From assembly GCA_030042755.1 (NCBI GenBank), contig JASHZC010000076.1, positions 1 through 5,095 on the forward strand: a stretch of 5,095 nucleotides of DNA. The letters run 5' to 3'. Positions within the stretch are counted from its first letter, which is position 1; the number at the start of each line of letters is the position of its first letter. The notes under the pieces are model-generated. The model had not been told where the DNA came from, made no database searches, and was given only the letters and a program-made list of their open reading frames with translations. Origin of the DNA: Vulcanimicrobiota bacterium (lineage in GTDB: Bacteria; Eremiobacterota; Eremiobacteria; Baltobacterales; Baltobacteraceae). The position numbers and the translations under genes were made by a program. Shown here piece after piece: positions 1 to 5,095 of the stretch.

Positions 1-431
1 CGGCGGGAGCCGGCGTGACGCGCAATCCCGGCGACACGTCAACGCGTTGGCTCAACCTCGGTCCCAGCGTTTACGTCGGCCCGATGGTCTACGAAGTTCG
101 CTTTATGCCGGCCGATACAAACGGCATCGCTACGAGCGCCGCGGAAGGCATCGTTGAATACAACCGGCTCGGTCGCGATCAAGTCGTTCTGACATACCTG
201 GATGGTTCCCAACCCAGCGTGCTGGTGGCCTTTCCGCCGTCGTACACCACGTTTCAGCGCCTGAACGAAGCCGACGTCGTGTGGCGTCATTGGCTTCGTC
301 CGAACTTCGGGATTCTGATCGGCGGGACCGATGGGAATCACTACGACCGGTTTACCGGTGCTACGCTCTATCACCAGCGCGCGATTACGCTCGGACTCTT
401 CTTCGGACGGGCCATCGGCCAACCGCGATGA
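1..431 (+). CDS. C-terminal part of a probable outer-membrane beta-barrel protein (5' truncated by the window)
   Basis: The reading frame is open from the first complete codon at position 3 to the TGA at 429-431, so the gene very likely begins outside the window. A GTG at 15 has a GGGAG five bases upstream, but starting there gives a 138-residue protein with no signal peptide, so I treat it as internal. The visible part alternates hydrophobic and polar residues in short strands divided by Gly/Asp/Asn turns (for example WLNLGPSVYVGPMVYEVRF and DQVVLTYLDG), and is rich in aromatics. It closes with a hydrophobic strand, AITLGLFFG, and a short polar tail. This pattern fits transmembrane beta-strands of an outer-membrane barrel; a YaiO-like barrel is possible but not shown by any diagnostic motif. 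The stop overlaps the ATG of the following lipoprotein gene (ATGA), which suggests translational coupling and a shared envelope role. A periplasmic all-beta domain is the main alternative. Confidence 0.55.
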   Translation, partial: AGAGVTRNPGDTSTRWLNLGPSVYVGPMVYEVRFMPADTNGIATSAAEGIVEYNRLGRDQVVLTYLDGSQPSVLVAFPPSYTTFQRLNEADVVWRHWLRPNFGILIGGTDGNHYDRFTGATLYHQRAITLGLFFGRAIGQPR

Positions 432-2047
432 AACGCGCCGCAGCATGGATGCTGCTCGCACTCCTAGCTGGATGCGGCGGGGGCGGCGGAGGCGGCAATG
501 GAAGTCCGCTGCCCTCAACACCCGCGCCGACACCAACAGCGGCGCCGGTTGCGGCGGATGATTGGACGACGTACGCCCACGACGTGCAGCGCACCGGGCT
601 AGAGACGCAAGCAACCGGGATTACGAGCTCAACCGTCTCCTCACTGACGCTTGCATGGAGAAACACGCCGAACTCTTCGTGCGCGACGCAGGCGATAGCC
701 GATGCAGTGATCGTCGATCAAGCGAGCCCCATCGTTGCCGGGGGGTTTGTTTACTACGCAGACGCGTGCGGCTACGTTGCCGCGCTTTCGACGAGCACCG
801 GCGACGTGATGTGGCACACGCAACTCACCGTGCAAGGTCTTGGCGGAGCTCTCGGGACGCCGACGCTCGACGCGGCGAATAATCTGTTGATCGTTCCGGT
901 GCACGGCAGCGATCCCGCTACGTGCGTGGTCACAAGCCTTCCGTGTAAAACACCGGCTAATGGAGGATACCTCGCTGCGCTCAATGCGAAAACCGGCGCC
1001 GTCGTGTGGACTCAGACACCGCTTTCGATGGGAAATCTGCGCGGTGAACCGTTCGTTCTGAACGGAGTCGTGTACGAGGGACTTGCCGGCGGTGACGCGT
1101 TTTCCGGCGCGATCGAGGGCGGCTTGTTTGCTCTAAACGAGCAAACCGGAACGGCCATCGGTGCGATCCCACTTTTTCAGGTCGCGCCGGTCGGTGAAAG
1201 CTACGACGGCGGAGGTTCGTGGTCGCCGATCAGCACCGACGGCACCTATCTCTACGCCGGAACCGGCAACACGGTGAACAATGACGGTCTGCAAGACAGC
1301 GTCGTGCAGTTCAACCCACAAACGCAGCAGGTAACGCCGAATTTCCAACTCACGGCGTACGACGGGAAGAGCGCGGACGAGGATGTCGGCGGCGGCGAGA
1401 TGATCTACGATGGAGACCTGTATTTCGAAGGGAAGAACGGCAAGTACTACGGCTACGTGCTCGACACGCCCAGCGTGCCGTTTGCGGATATCGAGGTCAA
1501 CACCAACAGTCAAGCCGGAGACGGTGCGATCTGGACGCCGACGACCGACGGGAACGTCGTAGCCGTGTCGTCCGGTTACAACACGAAAACGCCGCAGTTC
1601 AGCAGCGTGTTGCACATCTTTACGATCGGCAGCGACGCGGACCGCTGCGACAGTATTGAGGCGACGTATTCCGCGCTTTACAGCTATGCCGCGTTCGTCT
1701 CTGGCGTCGGATTCACCGGGCTGGACAACGACGTACCGACGGGTACGCCCGATGGCGGGACAAATGGTCCCGCTCCGGAGTTCGTGGCGTTCGGCGACAA
1801 CTGCAAAGTCTTGTGGGAGGCCACACAAACCGACATCCTCGCGTTCTTCTACGGAGGCCCCGCAGTCGTTCCCAGCGGTGTCTATGCGATCGACGACATG
1901 GGCAACGTGTATGCGTGGAAACTGCCGTCAGCAACGACGTCGAGCAAAACCAGGTCACTCGTGAACAAGAACGGTCGATCGCTGATCCGCCCCGGCGTTC
2001 GCAGCACCGTCAGGTCAACACTCTATATGCGCCGGGCGTCGCATTAA
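428..2047 (+). CDS. Exported lipoprotein with PQQ-like (YVTN/quinoprotein-type) beta-propeller domain
   Basis: This 539-residue protein starts at the ATG overlapping the upstream stop. That start gives a textbook lipoprotein signal: K2-R3, a hydrophobic core, and the lipobox L13-A14-G15-C16. The frame extends upstream to 281, but that part is Arg-rich and lies inside the barrel gene. After C16 come seven glycines and a Pro/Thr/Ala linker to about residue 40, a tether for a lipid-anchored domain. Residues 45-500 form the propeller. It opens with the typical W46-x-x-Y-A-H-D-x-Q-R-T-G and contains PQQ-type blade motifs such as GYVAALSTSTGDVMW (115-129), GYLAALNAKTGAVVW (180-194), GGLFALNEQTG (231-241) and GNVYAWKLP (492-500). 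There is no CxxCH haem site and no adjacent Cys-Cys pair, so a structural, binding or assembly role is likelier than a quinoprotein dehydrogenase. Mature-domain cysteines are C85, C114, C166, C173, C407 and C459, possibly three disulfides. The last 39 residues are basic with no acidic residue, which is unusual for the family. Confidence 0.88.
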   Translation: MKRAAAWMLLALLAGCGGGGGGGNGSPLPSTPAPTPTAAPVAADDWTTYAHDVQRTGLETQATGITSSTVSSLTLAWRNTPNSSCATQAIADAVIVDQASPIVAGGFVYYADACGYVAALSTSTGDVMWHTQLTVQGLGGALGTPTLDAANNLLIVPVHGSDPATCVVTSLPCKTPANGGYLAALNAKTGAVVWTQTPLSMGNLRGEPFVLNGVVYEGLAGGDAFSGAIEGGLFALNEQTGTAIGAIPLFQVAPVGESYDGGGSWSPISTDGTYLYAGTGNTVNNDGLQDSVVQFNPQTQQVTPNFQLTAYDGKSADEDVGGGEMIYDGDLYFEGKNGKYYGYVLDTPSVPFADIEVNTNSQAGDGAIWTPTTDGNVVAVSSGYNTKTPQFSSVLHIFTIGSDADRCDSIEATYSALYSYAAFVSGVGFTGLDNDVPTGTPDGGTNGPAPEFVAFGDNCKVLWEATQTDILAFFYGGPAVVPSGVYAIDDMGNVYAWKLPSATTSSKTRSLVNKNGRSLIRPGVRSTVRSTLYMRRASH

Positions 2048-2051
2048 TTCC

Positions 2052-2058
2052 AAAGGGG
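2052..2058 (+). promoter_or_regulatory. Ribosome-binding site of the 56-residue membrane protein gene
   Basis: AAAGGGG ends eight bases before the GTG at 2067. It lies in the 19-nt gap after the lipoprotein stop. It is one of the clearest Shine-Dalgarno-like sequences in the window and is the main reason for choosing this GTG start. Confidence 0.6.
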
Positions 2059-2066
2059 TTATCATC

Positions 2067-2237
2067 GTGGTTCGAACCATCGGGAGTATCTTATCGGCGG
2101 TGTTTAGCCGCTGGACCGTCTTCATCATCATCGTCGGCTTTACGCTCTGGAACATTCACAACCGAATCGATCAGATCGGAAGCGCGCACCTTCATTCGAC
2201 AAACATTTCGGTCGTTACGTCCATGGCGCCGGAATAG
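2067..2237 (+). CDS. Small single-pass membrane protein of unknown function (56 aa)
   Basis: The frame GTG 2067 to TAG 2235-2237 encodes 56 residues. I do not recognise the protein. Residues 1-15 (MVRTIGSILSAVFSR) form an amphipathic or partly hydrophobic start. Residues 16-30 (WTVFIIIVGFTLWNI) are strongly hydrophobic with tryptophan at both ends, as in a transmembrane helix. A polar tail follows (HNRIDQIGSAHLHSTNIS, then VVTSMAPE). R3 and R15 precede the helix and R33/D35 follow it, which weakly favours the N terminus inside. Support for a real gene: AAAGGGG eight bases upstream, a position 19 nt after the lipoprotein gene on the same strand, a sensible membrane protein in this frame only, and a stop exactly where the convergent gene ends. 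It probably belongs to the operon of the barrel and lipoprotein genes. A remnant of a longer membrane protein cannot be excluded. Confidence 0.62.
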   Translation: MVRTIGSILSAVFSRWTVFIIIVGFTLWNIHNRIDQIGSAHLHSTNISVVTSMAPE

Positions 2238-3212
2238 CTACGGCGCGAACAACACTTTTCCAGCACGGCCGGGTGTTTCGGCAGCCCTCAGCGCAGCCGC
2301 CGCGTCGCTCAAACGGTAGACACCGGATACCGGCAACGGCAATTCGTTCGCCAGAGCCAGATCGAACACGCGGCGCATTGCAGTCGCGCGTTGTTCGTGC
2401 GTCGCGCGTTGCATCCACGCGTTCATCCAGAATCCGCGGACGGCGGTTTCCTTCGCAATCATAAGCCCCGGGTCGATCTTCATCGAATGGCCGGAAAGAC
2501 CGCCGAACACGATGAGCTCGCCAAACTGCGCGAGCAGCCGCTGCAGCTCTACCGATTCCGCCCCAGCGACCGAATCGACGATGCGCGCAAATCCCGTGCC
2601 GCCGGTCAGATCGCGAGCCCGTGCTTGCCATCCTTCGCGCGACGTATCGACGACGTGCGTTGCGCCGTAACCGCGCAATTCTTCTACCGCCGCTTCACGC
2701 CGAACGAAATTGACGATGTTGACGCCCCGTTTCTGCGCGAGCTGCATCACGATTCGGCCCACCGCCCCGGCAGCCGCGTTCTGTGCGATCCACGCGCCCG
2801 GTTCGACGTGCAGCTCGTCGAACAGAACGACGGCCGAAAGCGGCATCGCAAGTAACTGGCACGCGCGATCGTCGTCGATTGCGTCCGGAACCGGCACGAG
2901 TCCGGCAATCGGCGACGCGATCGACTCCGCCCATGCGCCGCGCCCCGCGCACGTGACGCGCGTGCCCAATGCTATCCCGTGGGCGCCTTCTCCGAGCTTG
3001 TCGACCGTTCCGAGAAATTCACTGCCGCCGATGGCCGGCAAAACCGGCTTGTAGCCGTAGATACCGCGTATCGTGGCCAGATCGTGGTTATGAATGGGCG
3101 AACGGAGCAGGCGAAGGCGGACTTCGCCCGCTCCCGGGCTTGGTTCCGGCAGATCGGCCGGAGCGACAACGTCCACCGGCTCGCCGAAGCGCGCGTACGT
3201 CAAAGCGATCAT
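2238..3212 (-). CDS. Medium-chain dehydrogenase/reductase, zinc-independent, enoyl-reductase (ETR)-like
   Basis: This 324-residue protein has the length and layout of a complete MDR enzyme: a GroES-like domain (about 25-115), a Rossmann domain (about 136-270), then a return to the GroES-like fold ending in GRAGKVLFAP. Motifs include SPIHNHD (38-44), YGYKPVLPAIGGSE (52-65) and the dinucleotide loop QNAAAGAVGR (144-153). The loop closely resembles the QNxANxxVG type of 2-enoyl thioester reductases. V170-R171-R172, after the second Rossmann strand, suggests NADPH preference. Only two cysteines are present (C88, C118), so the catalytic-zinc ligands and structural-zinc lobe are absent. Tyr52 or Tyr54 lies where ETR enzymes carry their catalytic Tyr. 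Likely reaction: cytosolic NADPH-dependent reduction of an activated double bond or quinone; the substrate is not deducible. It is transcribed alone, converging on the small membrane gene with no gap and diverging from the YncE-like gene. ATG 3212 is supported by GAAGGGG just upstream. Confidence 0.88.
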   Translation of the reverse strand: MIALTYARFGEPVDVVAPADLPEPSPGAGEVRLRLLRSPIHNHDLATIRGIYGYKPVLPAIGGSEFLGTVDKLGEGAHGIALGTRVTCAGRGAWAESIASPIAGLVPVPDAIDDDRACQLLAMPLSAVVLFDELHVEPGAWIAQNAAAGAVGRIVMQLAQKRGVNIVNFVRREAAVEELRGYGATHVVDTSREGWQARARDLTGGTGFARIVDSVAGAESVELQRLLAQFGELIVFGGLSGHSMKIDPGLMIAKETAVRGFWMNAWMQRATHEQRATAMRRVFDLALANELPLPVSGVYRLSDAAAALRAAETPGRAGKVLFAP

Positions 3213-3217
3213 GCGCG

Positions 3218-3224
3218 CCCCTTC
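3218..3224 (-). promoter_or_regulatory. Ribosome-binding site of the MDR reductase gene
   Basis: On the minus strand this reads GAAGGGG, ending five bases before the ATG at 3212. It supports that start over internal alternatives. Confidence 0.5.
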
Positions 3225-3251
3225 GCGCCGGCGTTACGCTGCGCCTAGAGG

Positions 3252-3278
3252 ATGCGCGAACTTTCATGTGCGCGTCAT
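3252..3278. repeat. Imperfect dyad in the divergent spacer, possible operator
   Basis: ATGCGCG (3252-3258) and CGCGTCAT (3271-3278) form an inverted repeat with one unpaired T, around a 12-nt AT-richer centre (3259-3270). It lies between the divergent starts of the MDR and YncE-like genes, just upstream of the TAAAAT box at 3289. ATGCGCG also occurs at 3211-3217, at the MDR start codon. This could bind a regulator of either gene. CGCG words are common in GC-rich DNA, so chance is a serious alternative. Confidence 0.2.
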
Positions 3279-3288
3279 AATGGCACAG

Positions 3289-3294
3289 TAAAAT
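3289..3294 (+). promoter_or_regulatory. Candidate -10 box (TAAAAT) for a leaderless YncE-like transcript
   Basis: TAAAAT matches the bacterial -10 consensus at five of six positions. It lies seven bases before the GTG at 3302, so transcription would start at or next to the start codon. No Shine-Dalgarno sequence precedes this GTG or the ATG at 3308, which agrees with a leaderless mRNA. No good -35 hexamer is visible at 16-18 nt. A second -10-like word, CATAAT at 3276-3281, would instead give a leader of about 15 nt. Confidence 0.35.
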
Positions 3295-3301
3295 CGTCTG
3301 C

Positions 3302-4213
3302 GTGCCTATGCTTCTTGCGCTTCCGCCACATTCCGTTCCGATTGTGAGCCGATTTGATTACGTCGCCGTCGATCCGATTCGCCGGCGCGTCTATGCCGCG
3401 CATACCGGCAGCCAGACGCTGCTCGTCGCCGACGGAATCACGGGTGACGTGCTCGGACAGATCGACGTCGGCCCGATGCACGGTGTTGCGGTCGATCCGG
3501 CAAATGGACACGTGTACACCGGCAACGGTACCGACCAGACGATCGACGACATCGATCCAGTTGCGATGAAGGTCGTCGCTAGCGTGAGCGTGCCGGGCAA
3601 CATCGATGGTATGGTGTACGATCCCGCGCTACACCGTCTGTACGCCGACGAAGACGGCACGAATCACGTCTTCGTCGTCGACACGCGCGCGATGAAGCTG
3701 GTCGGCACGATAACGCTTCCATCGAACGATCCTGAAGCGATGGCGATCGATCCGGCAACGCACGATCTGTATCAGAACTTGAACGACACGAACAGCATCG
3801 CGGTGATCGATCCGAACGCGCTCAAAGTTGTCAAGGTCATCAAGACGCCGCAGATTGCAAACAATCATCCCCTTGTCTTCAGCCCCCAACTCAATCAACT
3901 CGTGGTTGGCGGGAAGAACGGCGTCATGTCCGCGTATACTCCGTCGGGCCGGCACATGGGCGATGGAAAGGTTCAGCCCGATATCGATCAGTGCAGCTTG
4001 GGGGAGAAGGGTGATATCGAAGCGTGCGCCGGGAAGGGGATCGTCACGCTCGTCAAGCTGACGCGCGACGGCGCTCCGCAACTCCTCGCCACCCTCGACA
4101 CCGGGCACACGGGTGCGCACACGGTCGGAATCGACCAGGAGCACGGACTGGTGTGGATCGTCTATCCGTCGCCAAACGGAGACTTTATCGAACCATTAAG
4201 AATTTCGCCGTAA
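3302..4213 (+). CDS. YncE-like seven-blade beta-propeller protein without signal peptide
   Basis: This 303-residue protein consists almost wholly of repeats of about 40-44 residues. Each has a V-A-V-D-P-like strand, a turn with x-x-x-x-V/L-Y, a Gly/Asp/Asn loop and a hydrophobic strand before a K/x-V-V turn. I count seven blades, starting near residues 21, 61, 103, 146, 190, 229 and 274. Examples are YVAVDPIRRRVYAAHTG, GVAVDPANGHVYTGNG and AMAIDPATHDLYQNLND. This is the YncE / YVTN-type propeller family, generally binding or scaffold proteins; no enzymatic residues are evident. Most relatives are exported, but here the first blade begins about 20 residues from the start and the N terminus (MPMLLALPPHSVP) is too short and has no basic residue. 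An in-frame stop at 3278-3280 excludes a longer start, so a cytosolic location is implied. The start could be GTG 3302 or ATG 3308. C231 and C242, in the degenerate sixth blade, are its only cysteines. Confidence 0.85.
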   Translation: MPMLLALPPHSVPIVSRFDYVAVDPIRRRVYAAHTGSQTLLVADGITGDVLGQIDVGPMHGVAVDPANGHVYTGNGTDQTIDDIDPVAMKVVASVSVPGNIDGMVYDPALHRLYADEDGTNHVFVVDTRAMKLVGTITLPSNDPEAMAIDPATHDLYQNLNDTNSIAVIDPNALKVVKVIKTPQIANNHPLVFSPQLNQLVVGGKNGVMSAYTPSGRHMGDGKVQPDIDQCSLGEKGDIEACAGKGIVTLVKLTRDGAPQLLATLDTGHTGAHTVGIDQEHGLVWIVYPSPNGDFIEPLRISP

Positions 4214-4218
4214 GCAAG

Positions 4219-4237
4219 AGAGTGCCGTTCGCGCTCT
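4219..4237 (+). other. Hairpin in the gap between the propeller and response-regulator genes
   Basis: AGAGTGC (4219-4225) pairs with GCGCTCT (4231-4237) around the loop CGTTC: seven pairs, one of them G-T. It starts six bases after the stop of the YncE-like gene. No T-tract follows, so it is not a canonical intrinsic terminator; it could attenuate, protect an mRNA end, or be chance. Confidence 0.3.
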
Positions 4238-4254
4238 GAAGATTCCCGGCGCTT

Positions 4255-4929
4255 ATGCGCGTCCTGATTGTTGAGGATGATACCGCGCTGCGACGACTGA
4301 TCGCGCGGGGGTTGCAGGAAGAGGGGCACATCGCCGATGCCCTCGGCGATGGGCGCGAGTGTGCTGCATACCTTGCAGCGACCGCGTACGACGTGCTCGT
4401 ACTCGACCTCAACCTTCCGAACCGCGACGGGTTAGCAGTGTTACGCGAGTTGCGGAGCCTCGGTCACGACACCCCCGTGTTGATTCTTACCGCGCGCGTC
4501 AATGCGCGGGACGTCGTCGGGGGTCTCGATGCCGGAGCTGACGATTACCTTCGCAAACCGTTCTCGCTCGATGAGTTGCACGCGCGCCTTCGATCGCTTA
4601 CGCGCCGTCCGCGCGCCTGGGCCGACGATGTGCTCCGCTGTGGGGACCTCGTGTTCGATCGCCGTACGCGCGAAGCGCGCCGCGGCGAACGAGCGATCGA
4701 GTTGACATCGAAAGAAATCGCATTGCTCGAGACTCTGCTGCGCAACGCCGGCCGAACCGTTACTCGCGAGGCTTTGATCGACGCCGTCTGGGATCGCAAC
4801 GCGGACCCCGGCTCGAACGTTCTCGACGTGTACGCTCGAAGGCTTCGCGTTAAGCTGAGCGCGGTTGGCGAGCCGCCAATCCTGCATACGATTCGTGGCG
4901 TCGGCTTCAAGTTGGACCACAGCGCGTGA
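4255..4929 (+). CDS. OmpR/PhoB-family response regulator
   Basis: This 224-residue protein has both domains of the family at full length. The receiver domain (1-115) begins MRVLIVEDD, with the acidic pocket E7/D8. The phosphoacceptor is D51 in LVLDLNLPNRDG, the switch residue is T79 in ILTA, and the conserved lysine is K101 in RKPFSLDEL. The winged-helix DNA-binding domain covers about 126-222: the LTSKEIALLETLLRNAGRTVTREAL segment leads to the recognition-helix region NVLDVYARRLRVKL (188-201) and the wing HTIRGVGFKL (211-220). All residues needed for phosphorylation-dependent activation are present. It acts in the cytoplasm as a transcription factor, phosphorylated by a partner histidine kinase that is almost certainly the next gene, overlapping by 4 nt. 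Its regulon is unknown. A weak GAAG (4238-4241) is the only Shine-Dalgarno-like sequence and is 13 bases upstream. Confidence 0.96.
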   Translation: MRVLIVEDDTALRRLIARGLQEEGHIADALGDGRECAAYLAATAYDVLVLDLNLPNRDGLAVLRELRSLGHDTPVLILTARVNARDVVGGLDAGADDYLRKPFSLDELHARLRSLTRRPRAWADDVLRCGDLVFDRRTREARRGERAIELTSKEIALLETLLRNAGRTVTREALIDAVWDRNADPGSNVLDVYARRLRVKLSAVGEPPILHTIRGVGFKLDHSA

Positions 4930-5095
4930 GTTTCCGGCGCCGCATCGCCCTCACGATTACGCTCTTGCTCGCGGCGGGGTGTATAATTTTCGCGGCAGTT
5001 TCACTTGCAGCGCTCGGCCGCACGCTTCGCGCAGGCGTGGATGAGAAGCTGCAAACGCTCGCGCTCGCCGTCGGGCAGATCGTCGATAACCACAA
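4926..5095 (+). CDS. Sensor histidine kinase, N-terminal part (3' truncated by the window)
   Basis: GTG 4926 overlaps the TGA of the response regulator (GTGA), and the frame stays open to the window end, giving 56 complete residues. They read MSFRRR, a hydrophobic helix at 7-30 (ALTITLLLAAGCIIFAAVSL and flanks), then an amphipathic extracytoplasmic segment GRTLRAGVDEKLQTLALAVG. The R4-R5-R6 cluster followed by a membrane helix and an R-x-x-x-D-x-x-L-x-x-L-A-x-x-like helix is typical of the sensor domain start in two-component kinases. The HAMP, dimerisation (catalytic His) and ATPase domains would lie beyond 5095, so the kinase call depends partly on operon position. Translation is probably coupled to the regulator, giving matched levels of the pair. 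I find no ligand-binding motif in the visible part. Confidence 0.82.
   Translation, partial: MSFRRRIALTITLLLAAGCIIFAAVSLAALGRTLRAGVDEKLQTLALAVGQIVDNH

Noticed and set aside
281..427. Upstream extension of the lipoprotein frame to an ATG at 281
   Set aside because: The extension is Arg-rich, lies inside the barrel gene in another frame, and would bury the clear lipoprotein signal that starts at 428.
1133..1828. 231-codon open frame on the minus strand within the lipoprotein gene
   Set aside because: Its translation is rich in Arg, Val and His with no recognisable domain. It is the expected by-product of GC-rich codon bias in the real gene opposite.
428..2047. Reading the lipoprotein as a PQQ-dependent alcohol or glucose dehydrogenase
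   Set aside because: There is no CxxCH haem site and no vicinal Cys pair, and only generic blade motifs are seen, so the fold is supported but not the enzyme.
1813..2319. 168-codon + strand frame running from the lipoprotein gene into the reductase gene
   Set aside because: It crosses three better-supported genes, has a low-complexity serine run caused by TCATCATCATC, and shows no ribosome-binding site or domain.
3252..3347. Short frame from ATG 3252, with TAGAGG just upstream, as a missing signal peptide of the YncE-like protein
   Set aside because: It is in a different frame, and its translation (MRELSCARHNGTV and on) is not signal-like, so a simple frameshift does not restore an export signal.
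4926..4990. Lipobox-like LAAGC in the sensor kinase N terminus
   Set aside because: The hydrophobic stretch continues past the Cys (IIFAAVSLAAL), as in a transmembrane helix, and the -3 position is Ala rather than Leu.

Overview
The window comes from a GC-rich diderm bacterium. An outer-membrane-type beta-strand protein, an exported lipoprotein with a Gly/Pro/Thr linker and a two-component system all sit on bacterial-style, tightly packed genes with GTG starts. The lipoprotein linker (seven Gly then Thr-Pro-Ala) and the mix of propeller proteins remind me of Candidatus Eremiobacterota / Vulcanimicrobiota, but no marker gene here settles the phylum.

Left region (1-2237, + strand): the C-terminal part of a probable outer-membrane beta-barrel protein, then a 539-residue lipoprotein with a PQQ-like beta-propeller (ATGA overlap), then a 56-residue single-pass membrane protein 19 nt downstream. 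The small gene is easy to miss because of its size and GTG start, but it has a clear ribosome-binding site. The three look like one operon of envelope proteins.

Centre (2238-3301): an ETR-like medium-chain dehydrogenase/reductase lies on the minus strand. Its stop codon directly abuts the stop codon of the small membrane gene. An 89-nt divergent spacer separates its start from the next gene.

Right region (3302-5095, + strand): a seven-blade YncE-like propeller with no signal peptide, possibly read from a leaderless transcript. After 41 nt come an OmpR/PhoB-type response regulator and, overlapping it by 4 nt (GTGA), the start of its membrane sensor kinase, which runs off the window.

I see no rRNA, tRNA, CRISPR array, insertion sequence or phage gene, and no stretch of more than 300 bases without a gene. 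The content is mostly ordinary chromosomal gene families. The points worth a second look are the unrecognised small membrane protein, the zero-gap convergent junction, the possible leaderless start, and the unusual ends of the two propeller proteins.
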